Both the position numbers and the translations under genes were made by a program. From Basidiobolus meristosporus CBS 931.73 (lineage: Eukaryota > Basidiobolomycota > Basidiobolomycetes > Basidiobolales > Basidiobolaceae), in NCBI GenBank assembly GCA_002104905.1, contig MCFE01000160.1, positions 1 through 64,000 on the forward strand: a DNA stretch of 64,000 nucleotides, written 5' to 3'. Below, one piece after another: positions 21,254 through 31,700 of the stretch (positions are counted from its first letter, which is position 1; each line of letters starts with the position of its first letter). The notes below the pieces were generated by a model. It was given only the letters and a program-made list of their open reading frames with translations. It was not told the origin of the DNA and made no database searches.

Positions 21254-22958
21254 TTACTCGGCAGAGAAATCGTCTTGGGAATCCAACAGGCTGTACTGCT
21301 TGGTTAGCACACACTCCCCGCCGTTTTCCAAGTCGATGTTGTATTGGTACAAATATCCATCCGAAGTGACCACCATGACCTGTGGGGTGGAGCTGTTGGG
21401 ATGGGCAAGAAATGAATCAACCGTCCAATGGTCAAGGGTCGTGATGCCATGTAACTAACCTGCTGATGGCTACGATGCTGTGGACCCCGGCCGAAGGCAA
21501 CTTGAGATACGCGAAGTCTCTGGCCGGCTCCCACATCTCGGTGAGAGCGTCAGGAAGCAGCGCCCCAACATTACCTGCAATCTTCTTATGGAACGAGGTC
21601 CTACGGATAGCGCTGCTACAGTGTGAACAACCGAGTCAGTTCAGTTGGATCGATCTGGCCAGATGGGGCTACTTACGCTACACCAGATCCGGCGGTGTGT
21701 CTTCTGGATAACCTTTGGCCTGGCTCGTCTCCATTGACCCCATCTCTTCCGCCGTTTTCATCGTTCTTCGACAGCTTGAAGATGTGCACGGTCTCGGTGT
21801 CACTTGACACGCTCAACAATGTGCTGACGATGTTGAAGGAGATGGAGTAGATGTGGGCGGGGTAAGAGCCTCGTCTGAATTGGTAGAGCCTTTGGAAATT
21901 GGGCAAGGAAAACACTCGAATCACCGTTCCCTGTTACGCAAGATCAATTAGGACCAACGCCCTCCGTTCAGCCAGTGAGGCGAGGTTGCGTTACCTTGTC
22001 GCTCGCCGTGGCAACCATGGTCCCATCGGAGCTGACCGAGATGCACGAGACGGGGCTTTTATGGGCCTGGATGTAGTTGACGTTCTGAAGCGAGATGGTA
22101 TCGAAACACAAGATGTCTCCGGAGGCGGAACCATGGCTCGCCGCCACAGCCGGCGAGGAGAACGGCGAGGATGGGGAGGGTGAAGGCGATGGATAAACCA
22201 GGTAGCAGTTGTCGTTGGATGGGGACAAGGCGCACACAGCTGAAACAAGAACCGTTGAGTAAACGTCTGGAGGAGTGAGAATGGTTACGCAAGCAGTACC
22301 GTGAGGGTTCGGGCTGGTTTCGATGATGTGCAACAACTTCATGTTGCTGATGTCGTAGACATAGATCTGCTCCTCCAATATGACCACCAGCCTACGACGA
22401 TTGAGTTTCACCGCCAAGATGGTGGTGGGGAAGGTGAGCTCGCAGATGGTCGACTCTCGCTGCAAGAAATCCCCGCACGACGTCAGAAGTGGTTCGAGGA
22501 GAAAAGAAACCGCCTTAGCCATACCTTGGTGTTCGCAATCTGCAGGCGTCGGGGCGAAAAGGCGGGTTGTTCGCCGGCCCCCACAAGGGCCACCAGTGAG
22601 GTGCAAAACAACATCTCCACCACGCCTACACCACCATCAGCTGTCAAGAGGATTAGTATGGCGGGCCAAGTGAGTTGTCAACGGAGTACGCTACAGATGG
22701 GCAGATGTCGAGACCCAGAACGAATCCATGTTGGATAATTGGACGTCACTTACACTTCGAATAGCATTTTCCAAACGGATCGCAATTGTATATCTTGTAA
22801 CCGTTCCTGGTTCCAGCGGAGATGCAACTACAAAAAAACCACTCGAGGGTGAGTTCCCTGGTGCAGGACAATCAGTCAGCACAACACTTGGCGAACCTGA
22901 AATCTTGGTTGAAGTTCAGAAAGAGCAGCTCGTTGTTGGATTTGTTTCCAAGATTCAT
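21254..22958 (-). CDS. ATG18: Atg18/WIPI-type PROPPIN autophagy protein
   Basis: Eight exons (22958-22897, 22827-22754, 22640-22525, 22459-22300, 22239-21995, 21930-21677, 21615-21460, 21392-21254) give 401 aa. Atg18 is a seven-bladed beta-propeller that binds PI3P and PI(3,5)P2 and acts with Atg2 in autophagosome formation and vacuole homeostasis. The lipid-binding signature FRRG is at residues 237-240 ([17 protein letters not shown]). Upstream are [38 protein letters not shown], the block [30 protein letters not shown], and [19 protein letters not shown] with ATASDKGTVIRVF. Downstream are [18 protein letters not shown] and QVMVVTSEGYFY-like [15 protein letters not shown] Pro/Ser insertion sits between blades (about residues 150-175). 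The first intron has an atypical GTTCGC donor, but the join restores conserved sequence exactly. It is convergent with the FYR gene. Confidence 0.95.
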
Positions 22959-23789
22959 GGCAAACTAAAACTGAGGTGGAAGAAGTTGGGTAATAAGAAA
23001 TAGGCCAAACCGCCCTTACGAGGTAGGTAAAAGCTGTGAATGCAGAGGGAAGATGATTGGCCCCAAAGTTTAAGGTAGTTTCTATTAGCTCAACTAAAAT
23101 AGTCACCACTCCTACTCAATGCCATCAAAAATTCTGATCCTGTGGTTACAATGTTGTTTGTATGTTATGTTGATTCCGGGTTTTCTGCGGCTTAGAGAGG
23201 AAATCCATTTACTGATGAATATATATATATTACCCATGCTTGATGCCAAATCATGCAAACCTTGTTGTTAGATTTTCAGTGGCCAGTACGTAATCGATTG
23301 CCTCATATGTGGGAAATCGCTCGGAGGTTAATATGATTCATGCAGGTGAAGGGATGAATGTGGCAAGTACGCGACTGACGAAAATCCGCCATCCACATAT
23401 TCCACACTACAAGCCACACCCCATTTATGAAGGGATTGCTAGCAAGCAGCCACATCCTCTCCTCTCTGGGCCGCAAGGAACACCGACGTTGTCTCTGCGC
23501 GGCAGCCCGGCCCTTTATCTGAGGAATCCTGGTTGGGCTTGCATTTGTAATCAACAACGAAATTTATTGTGCAGAAAGTATCCGGAAGTTTCAAGGCAAT
23601 TCATGAAGATTATTGTCTAATGTATTTAACTCATCATCGTGATAATAGTACAAACGGCTCATTGCTTTTCAACATGAAATTCGGTAGCTCAATAAGGAGT
23701 CGGTCAATGAATGGGTGGTAGAGTGTGGAAACCAACAGCCATAACCATGCCTTCGTCGAGAGGAGTACGCAATCCAGCAGCACCACAAA
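22959..23789. other. Intergenic region between CDK9/BUR1-like gene and ATG18
   Basis: An 830-bp spacer holding the ATG18 promoter (right of 22958) and the 3' end of the kinase transcript. It includes an AT dinucleotide run at 23218-23232. Open frames of up to 103 codons at 23309-23620 on both strands lack any motif. Confidence 0.45.
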
Positions 23790-25769
23790 TCACTTCTCAT
23801 CCTCGTAGCGTGCCGTCGGCTTGGGTGGCAATGGATGGGGCTTGTAGTTGCTATGAGACCGAGGCAGTGAGCTGTCTCTTGGCTTCTCGCGCCGGTCTTG
23901 GTAGGAGCTACCGCTATGACGCTTGCTATCATAAGGATGCCTGAACGAGACGTATGGGTCTGTGTTGTTGTGATGGTTTCGATTGGACTGGCGGCTGCTG
24001 AGGTCTTTGTTCTTGTCATCATGCTTCTGTCTTCTTCGGTTGAACTCGTGACTTGCTTCGTAGACTGGGAGGCTGTAGAAACAGAGGGGAACCTCGGTTA
24101 ATGAAATGTAGGATGTTGGCATGTACATGTATATGTGCTGTCATACTCGCTAGGATTGGCCGGCAACGGCTCATGCCAAAAGTAATCATGATCCAATGCC
24201 TCTCTGGCTGTCATACGCTTTTTAGGATCAAGGGTAAGCAATTTATCCAGTAAATCGACGGCATGCGCACCGTATCTGTTGGCAAGAGTGTAAATCATCA
24301 GTGAACTTGAGCTTGAGCCTGAGCCATCCAGCCCACCTTTCGAATTCCTCACGAAGTTTGCGAACGGAAAACTTGAAAGATTTGATGTTTTCACACCCTG
24401 GGAGATCTCTCCAACCAGGCATGCTATCCTCCGATGGGGAGCCGCACAATCTAAATATACGATCAAGCTGGTCTAAATCGGAATTTCCGGGCAGCATCGG
24501 CTTTCCTTTGAGAATCTCGCCAAAAACGCAACTTCAAAAAGCAATACTGGGTTAGTTTGCACTGGATCCAATGTAACGAATAATCCTTTTGCCATCCGCA
24601 AATTACCCAATCCCCCACATATCAATGGCGGTTGTGTACTTCTTCTCCCCCATCAATAGCTCTGGTGGTCGGTACCACCTGGTGACTACGCAGTTGGTGT
24701 ACTCCTTCTGAAGTTCAACGTCGTACGGGCGTGCTAGGCCGAAGTCAGCAATCTTTAGGATTCCTTGGTTGTTAATTAGCAGATTGGCGGCTACAACAAA
24801 CAACGCGTTAGTTAGTCCAATATGCTTCGATGGAAACGGTGGCATCGAGCCTAGTTACCTTTCATGTCTCTATGAAGAATTTTGTTCTAGTAGATGTGTG
24901 CGTCATATAGGAGTAATGGTTTTAGTTTCGGAGCCAAAAACTGATTATCAAGTGGAACGATTTGAACATTGTGAAGATACATCATTCCTTCCAAAAGCTG
25001 CTTCATGTAGAGCTTGATTTGTGGCACTGTGAAAGACACGTTAGGGTTTTCGAGTAAACCAGCTAGATCGTGATCCATGTACGGAAAGACCATGTAGATT
25101 GCTCCTCGCTGTCTATGGAGACGATTTCCTGCAAAAGGTAAGAAGCTTAGCAGGAGAAGGGAGAAAACTCCAAACCGGCTAGGAACCTCTTAGAATCGCC
25201 ATGTCAGTCAAGTTTATTACGTTGGGATGGTTAAGTGATTTCAGAATCTTGATTTCGCGTAGAGCAGTGATCGGAACCTAGCGGAAGTGACGAAGCGGTT
25301 AACATGAAAACCTATCGCGCGTAGAAGCAGGGTAAACAACAACGTACTCCCTCTTTCTCGTTATGCATCAATATACGCTTCAACGCAACAATTTCCCCCG
25401 TGGTTTTGTGACGCGCTTTGTGTACCTCCCTTTATGAGATGTCCAAATGTTTAGGAGGTATTCATCTTATCGTTGGTGCCCGCGGAAGCCAATTCGATGT
25501 CTTTGAATAATATATAGTACTCACCCGAAAGTACCCTCCCCCAGCTTTTTATCAATTTCATAATCTTCAAAGCGCGAGCAACCAGTAAATTTCTTTGAAT
25601 CTCTTTGCTTATAAAGTGGAGAAGCAGTGTTGGGGCTACCACCTAGATAAGGAGAAACTGGAACTGTTTGCGAGGCTCCGTTAGAAGTATTCGAAGGGCT
25701 GATTACACAGCTTGAAGGGCGCTTTGAGTCGTGTTGATCGTTATAGGAATCATCAGCGGATCTCTTCAT
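23790..25769 (-). CDS. BUR1: CDK9/Bur1-type transcriptional cyclin-dependent kinase
   Basis: Nine exons (25769-25525, 25429-25348, 25277-25187, 25128-24968, 24886-24859, 24790-24607, 24531-24337, 24275-24147, 24072-23790) join in frame to 465 aa. CDK9/Bur1 phosphorylates RNA polymerase II and Spt5 as P-TEFb with its cyclin. The glycine loop is [10 protein letters not shown] (about residue 75). The cyclin-contact helix is PITALREI (111-118), the hallmark of CDK9. Also seen are HRDMKAANLL with catalytic Asp200, DFG at 218-220, the T-loop [14 protein letters not shown] with activating Thr239, and DMWGIGCVFGEI. The tail after about residue 370 begins [20 protein letters not shown] and is Arg/His/Ser/Pro-rich, as in Bur1. 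An N-terminal Ser/Asn-rich extension of 65 residues precedes the kinase domain. All catalytic residues are present, so it should be active. HAPSTR1-like gene and this gene lie in tandem on the minus strand. Confidence 0.95.
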
Positions 25770-26605
25770 GGTTTCCAATATGTATGGGGTGGGCGTGTTT
25801 TAAAATAAACGACTAAGGTAATACCAAGTATAATGAAAACGAGCGAGCCGAACAAAAGAAGGTCACACCATTAATATCTGGATAGGTGAATTTTTGCCAT
25901 ATTCATTCCTTCGAATTTTCCTATATTTTCTAGGATATTTTTTTTTCCACGAGTGATCAAGGCGAGTTCGATAGACAAATAAATGCCCGGTTTTCGATGA
26001 TCTTCGAGTCGGAAATTCATGGCTTTTCTTGCTCATTGGTGATGTGAATGGGACTTACTCGGTTTAGCCTGATCCACACTGGTTATTGAGACATGGTGTT
26101 GTTGATCATCAAGGTCATCAGCAAATCTGTATCATGGCCGATATAAATATGTGAAATAATGGAACTACCGGTGTGCATGCATTGACTCAATGCGCACCTG
26201 GTTTCAATTATGATCCTTACGAAGCAGCTGGATGGCAATATCAAAACGGTTGTGGTTTAGGTATGAAGCTCCGCCGAACAAGAGCACGCAGGTGCTGGCA
26301 CCGGTGTCAAGTGCCAACCCTGCCCAGCCTAGCCTCCAATCACTAACTGCCTGCTGACACAACATGGTAGAAGTTTATTCTTTGAATGCTAGGAGAAAGA
26401 ATACGCAAACAAAACTACATCAAGCTATCTATAGGTCGATCATAGGATGGAAGAGAATAAGTGTACATCGGACGAATTTGGCAAAACTAGGGAAAACAAG
26501 GCTGGGTCCAAACAGCCAGGAGAAACTAGACTAGGGCAGACGCGGAGGGGAATGGTGTGTAGATTGGCGTGGACTCTCGGAAAGGAAGGTTAAAAAAAAT
26601 GCTTA
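25770..26605. other. Intergenic region upstream of the CDK9/BUR1-like gene
   Basis: An 836-bp spacer with the kinase promoter and the HAPSTR1-like 3' end. It contains a perfect 15-bp palindrome GCATTGACTCAATGC (26179-26193), with further imperfect symmetry outside it and a TGACTCA core. No coding signal. Confidence 0.45.
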
Positions 26606-27389
26606 TTACGACCGACTGGATCTAGGTGGGACAAATCGAATGAGCAGAAGGCAACCGCAAATGGTCTTGAAGCATGCTTTACCTTCATAGCGTGGACGGT
26701 TGCGTTTGTAAGGTGGTTCAAATATGAGTCCGCCATTCGTGTCTCTCGCGGAGAAATTCCGCTCTGGGCTTGGATTAAATCTGCGTTTTGGATGATCCAT
26801 CTCAAAAGAAGTATCAGGCTCCTCAGCATGTAGGCTCTCAAACTCAAAGCCTTGAAAAGGATTAGTATTACTCGTAGGTGCCATGAAGTTGGCTTGATTA
26901 TTAGCCGAAAACGGAGGTGTCATTGGAACATTATGGCGTTCTTGTAAAGCAGCTGGGTAAATAAACTGAGGTCCTTTCGAAATGCCAAATTAACTAACCT
27001 ACACCAGATTGTGCACCTTGATATCCTTGCGCGGTCTGTGTTTCACGTTGGTTATGGAAGTTCTCTGAGTTCGTGGCATCGGTGTGGACTTGGGAATATT
27101 TCTCTCTGGTAAATGCTAACAAATCACTGGCTGGGATGAAAGAATTGCGGAGTTGAGGCTCGCCACGGGCTCGTTGGGATTGAACATTATTATGGGAGGA
27201 GATGTAGCCGATCAGATCTTGAAGGCATTGCTCGTAGCCAGCCTGATAGGATTTTCGATTCTGCTTCATGGAATCTTTGTACATTTGAGTCACAGCAGTA
27301 GCCGCTGATTTGAACGAGCTTAGTAATGCTTGTTCAGGGCTCAGATCGCCTGTACCAGATGGCTCAACGTGAGTTCCATTGGGATTCAT
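26606..27389 (-). CDS. HAPSTR1/C16orf72-like (DUF4588-type) protein
   Basis: Two exons (27389-26999 and 26940-26606) give about 241 aa. The recognisable core is in exon 1: SPEQALLSSFKSAATAVTQM, YKDSMKQNRKSYQAGYEQCL and QDLIGYISS. This resembles the helical C16orf72/HAPSTR1 family found from yeasts to animals, whose human member is a nuclear stress-response regulator working with the ubiquitin ligase HUWE1. Exon 2 encodes a disordered Asn/Pro-rich part with a basic stretch (DHPKRRFNPSPERN) near the end. The 3' end is uncertain: an alternative splice (donor GTAAAG at about 26682, acceptor at about 26613) would replace the last residues with a shorter tail. The start at 27389 is the first ATG; an upstream in-frame start would be TTG. 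Family assignment comes from pattern recognition only. Confidence 0.6.
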
Positions 27390-28129
27390 TGGTTTGGTGA
27401 GCCGTGTTTTTTGATTCAACAATTGCTGAGTTACGTTAAGAAAGTTGCAGTATTAGGGAGCAAGATTTCTTGTAAACAGCAGGGGGAGTAATGTTTGGTT
27501 TCTATCAGGTGAAACCAGAAAAATCTCGGTATCTCAAGAACCCAACTCTAATATCGATCAATATCAACCCAATATGGGTTATTGTATAGTAGGGCAGCTA
27601 AGCTGGATTCCCCATTTCATGTTGAATCACAAGGCAAAATACTCATGTTTCAAATCTTGCTTTTGGCTGGAATTGTCCCAGTATAAATGGGGTGGGTCTC
27701 CAATCGGAGAAGAGATGAAGCCCGTTACTATTCCTGGATTTTTGTTATTTTGGGTATGCTGATGGTATGATTGGTCACTTCTCACACATTGATCGGATTG
27801 GGTGAAACGTGATGTAACAAGTGCTTGATTTATTGGACATTTCGTCAATTGTAGTGTTCTTATAGGTCCTACCCTATCTTACAATCCAAGTAATTTGAGT
27901 AAGCGTTTGTTAATTACAACGAAATTGTATGTGGGACATCTAGGTAGACTGTAGGGAAGCAGCTGGCCTAAAAGATGTAACTGGATATCGCATTTCTGCT
28001 GCTCTAGGCTGAAGCAGTTGTAAATAATTGGTAAGCATCTAAGTAAAACCTTATGCTATATCAATGGTTTAGGCGTAAACCAAGTTAAGAAACAATTACT
28101 CAAGATTTAATTCGTAGGATATTAGCTAA
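27390..28129. other. Border region between genic and transposon-rich DNA
   Basis: It contains the upstream region of the HAPSTR1-like gene and then AT-rich sequence without gene or recognisable repeat. Base composition shifts toward A+T here and stays so to the end of the window. Confidence 0.4.
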
Positions 28130-28408
28130 TTCTTAGAATTAGTGAAGGCCCTCAAGTTACCAATAGTTTTAAACTCATCCAAAAGCCCCCAGGCTTTGCA
28201 CACAGCTTCATGGGCTCTTTCTTAAGACATGTATATCATAAGCTTAAACAAAACTCCCCTAAAAGAATAAGTACTTCATTTAAATTCATCCTTGAGTATC
28301 TTGAAAACAAGTAGTGGGCACTTTTTGACATAAGCCTAACTATTTAAAAAGCTTTCTTAGCCACATTGCTTCTTTTACAGTTTAACAGGCTACCATATAC
28401 GCTGATTC
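28130..28408 (-). mobile_element. Relic of a diverged copia copy (LTR-like part and RNase H end)
   Basis: Positions 28165-28225 resemble the middle of the main copia LTR with many changes. Positions 28300-28408 match, in reverse complement, the RNase H/3' end of the copia pol gene (the stretch encoding AEYMAACEATKE and LFTDLGL). It is the left flank of copy A and does not share copy A's right-hand flank. Confidence 0.65.
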
Positions 28409-28757
28409 TGTTGTAAAAATTTGTATTTCCACCTAAATATTCACCTAACTTAGTCACTTAGATCATTACCTTCATATTCTAGAGAATACTGACCAAATTC
28501 CTTGTCGAGATTTACTTGTAATATTTTCACCAAAATACCAGGTACTCAGAACATGAAAATTCTCAAAGTTGACCAAACAGCCCCAAACTTTGCACACATG
28601 TTCTTGGGACCTTCCTTAACATGTTGTATGTGTTTGTAATGCCAAGACCAGGTAAAAGTATAAATACTACTTTTACATTCAATAAATCATTAAGTGAAAA
28701 CCACATAATCTACATGTTCTCCCAATCACTTCCATTATCTCCAAGACTCTTACAACA
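28409..28757 (+). repeat. 5' LTR of copia copy A (349 bp)
   Basis: It begins TGTTGTAAAAATT and ends ACTCTTACAACA, with inverted ends TGTTGTAA/TTACAACA. It contains a TATA box (TATAAATA, 28659-28666) inside the loop of a perfect inverted repeat GTAAAAGTA/TACTTTTAC, and an AATAAA at 28681-28686. Confidence 0.95.
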
Positions 28758-28769
28758 GGTTATGAGCCC
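28758..28769 (+). other. Primer-binding site, complementary to initiator tRNA-Met anticodon arm
   Basis: GGTTATGAGCCC directly follows the LTR. It is the reverse complement of GGGCUCAUAACC in the anticodon arm of eukaryotic initiator tRNA-Met, so priming would use an internal half-tRNA, as in Drosophila copia. The same site is perfect in copies D (41306-41317) and E (53257-53268), and altered (GGCTATGATCCC) in F. The ATG within it is the first gag codon. Confidence 0.85.
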
Positions 28770-31700
28770 CAAGCTGTCACTCTCTGCAATGTCTACTACT
28801 GCTATTACTGGAATTTTTCCCTCTGCTGAAAAGTTGGATGGATCTAACTACCAAGTGTGAAAGGTGAAGATGAAGATGCTGCTACTAGAAAGAGGCCTTT
28901 GGGATATTGTCATGGGGGAAGAATGCCCTCCTAAAAACATGGGAGAGGAAGTCTTAAAGTACCAGAAGAAAGAACAAAGTGCCTTCAACTGCATTTGACT
29001 TAATGTTAAAGACAAATTGCTAATTCAATGCTCAAGAGCAAAAACGGCAAAGAATGCCTGGAAGGCATTAGAAGACACCTACCAGTCATGTTCAGCGGCC
29101 AAGAAGATGTATCTGAGACAAAAATTCTTTACTACAAAGATGCTGCCAGGAGAAGAAATGAAAAATCTAATTAACAGAATTACCCTGCTGGTAGATGAGA
29201 TGGAATCTGTGGGCATACCAACTACTGATGAGGATGTGATAGTTACTATCCTGAATAGCCTGACAGACAGGTTTCAGGGCCTTGTATCAGCCCTAGAGTC
29301 CAGAACTGAAGATTTGACCTTAAATTATGTATATGGAAGGCTCCTGGATGAAGAATTAAGAAAATCAAGCGCCAATAAGAAGGAAGAAGAGAATGCTTTA
29401 ATAAGCAGTGATAGCCAACAAAGAAGGTACCCAAGACCCTACAAAGGCAACAGCAACCTGTTTTGCAACTACTGCAAAAGGAAAGGACACACATCAGACC
29501 GGTGTCTCAAAAAGAGAGATTATCAGCAAAAGAAGACTGAATATGGAAATGCTGCAACAACTGAAGATAGACTATTCATATCTGCACTAAATATGACCAC
29601 AAACAAGGATTCTCAGACATGGTATATTGACTCTGGAGCATCACAACACTTTACACACCAAAAAGAACTTTTTACCCAATATCAAGATATTCCAATTAAG
29701 AAGGTTTTCATGGGTGACAATAGAACACTTGATGCAGTGGGAGAAGGAACTATCCAAATAAACCTTAGAAGCAGTGAAGGAAGCCATACACTGACCTTTA
29801 AAGAAGTACTCTATGTACCAGAAATAGCCAAGAACCTACTCTCTGTAGCAAGGCCACAGCAGAAGTATTCAGTTTCAGTTTTGACAATTCTGGATGCAGG
29901 ATCACTGATCAAAATGGTGCTCATATTGCTTTGGGCATCAGAGATCAAAATCTATACAAGTTGACTTACATTCCATCATATCTGGAAGCCAATATAAGTA
30001 ACTTAAATAAAGTAACACCAATGCTTTGGCACAGGAGATTTGGGCACATCAATTTTGATTATATGTGCAAAATGATCAAAGATCAGCAAATTTCTGGAGT
30101 GAAAGTTGATCCCCCAGCTAATTTACAGCACTGTGAAGCCTGCATATATGGGAAACAAGCCAGATAACTGTTCAAGAGCTCTGGGTTGATCAAAACTAAG
30201 AAAAAATTAGATCTAATTCACTCAGATCTGTGTGGACCTATGCAAAATTTATTCTTAGGCAGGATGAAGTATTTAATCACTTTTATTGATGATTATACAA
30301 GATACACATGAATCTACTTCATGGAGAGAAAGGAAGAAGCTCTGTCTAAGTTCAGGGAGTTTAAAGCCATGGTGGAGAGAGAAACTGGTGAAAAATCAAG
30401 AAAATACGCTTTGACAGTGGTGGAGAATATACCTCAAAACTCTTCATCCACTTCTGCAAAATTCATGGGATAAAGCAAGAGACTACTGTATCATACTCCC
30501 CACAGCAAAATGGAGTAGCAGAACAAGCTAACAGATCAATAGCTGATATGGCAAGATCTATGATCCATGATCAAAAATTATCCTAAGATTTTTGGGTGGA
30601 ATCAGTTGCCACTGCTGTATACCTTAAAAATAGGAGTTATAACAGAATAGATTGTGATTCTACTCCATCTAAAGCATGGTATGGATACAGACCAAGTGCA
30701 GAACATCTAAGAATATTTGGGTGAACAGCATATGCCAATAAACTGGTTGGAAATCAGTCAAAATTTGAGCCAAAAAGTGTAAAATGCATATTTTTGGGCT
30801 ACTGCAATGAGAGTAAAGCATACAGACTCTACAATGTTGAAACATTTGTATTTCCACCTAAATAATCACCTAACTTAGTCACTTAGATCATTACCTTCAA
30901 ATCCTAGAGAATACTGACCAAATTCCTTGTTGGGATTTACTTAGAATATTTTCACCAAAATACCAGGTACCCAGAACATGAAAATTCTCAAAGTTGTCCA
31001 AACTGCCCCAAACTTTGCACATGTTCTTGGGACCTTCCTTAACCTATTCTACGTGTTTGTAATGCTAAGACCAGGTAAAAGTATAAATACTACTTTTACA
31101 TTCAATAAATCATTAGGCAAAAACCACATAATCTACTTGTTCTTGCAATCACTTCCAATATCTCCAAGACTCTTACAACATACAATTCCAATGCAAAGAA
31201 GCTTATCAAGTCCAGGGATGTGTTGCTTGATGAAAACTCAGAATTTTCACAAAAAATGACATCAGATGATGACAAAAATTTGATCTCAAGTCCACCAATT
31301 GTCAGGATTGAATCAGAGCAAAACAATGAAAGTTTTCTCACTCCAGAGGACTCTACAACCATGGTTCAGCCAGAATCAGTGCCCAGGAATATCCCAGAAG
31401 TGATCATTCCAGTATCAAATGCCCGGAGATCTATTTGGTCAAGACATAGCCCAAATTATTATATCAATGAGGGTACAAGCTTAGCCTATGCCTATTCAGT
31501 CCATGTTGATGAACCCCAGAGTGTGAAAAAGGCTCTAAATAGCCCTCAGACAAAGTTTTGGAGATTTGCAATGACTGAGGAATATCATGCCCTAATGGAA
31601 AATCAAGCTTGGGACTTAGTCAAATTACAAATCAACCAAAATCAATTGGATGCAGATGGGTCTTCAAGACAAAATACAAGGCTGATGGTACAGTTGAAAG

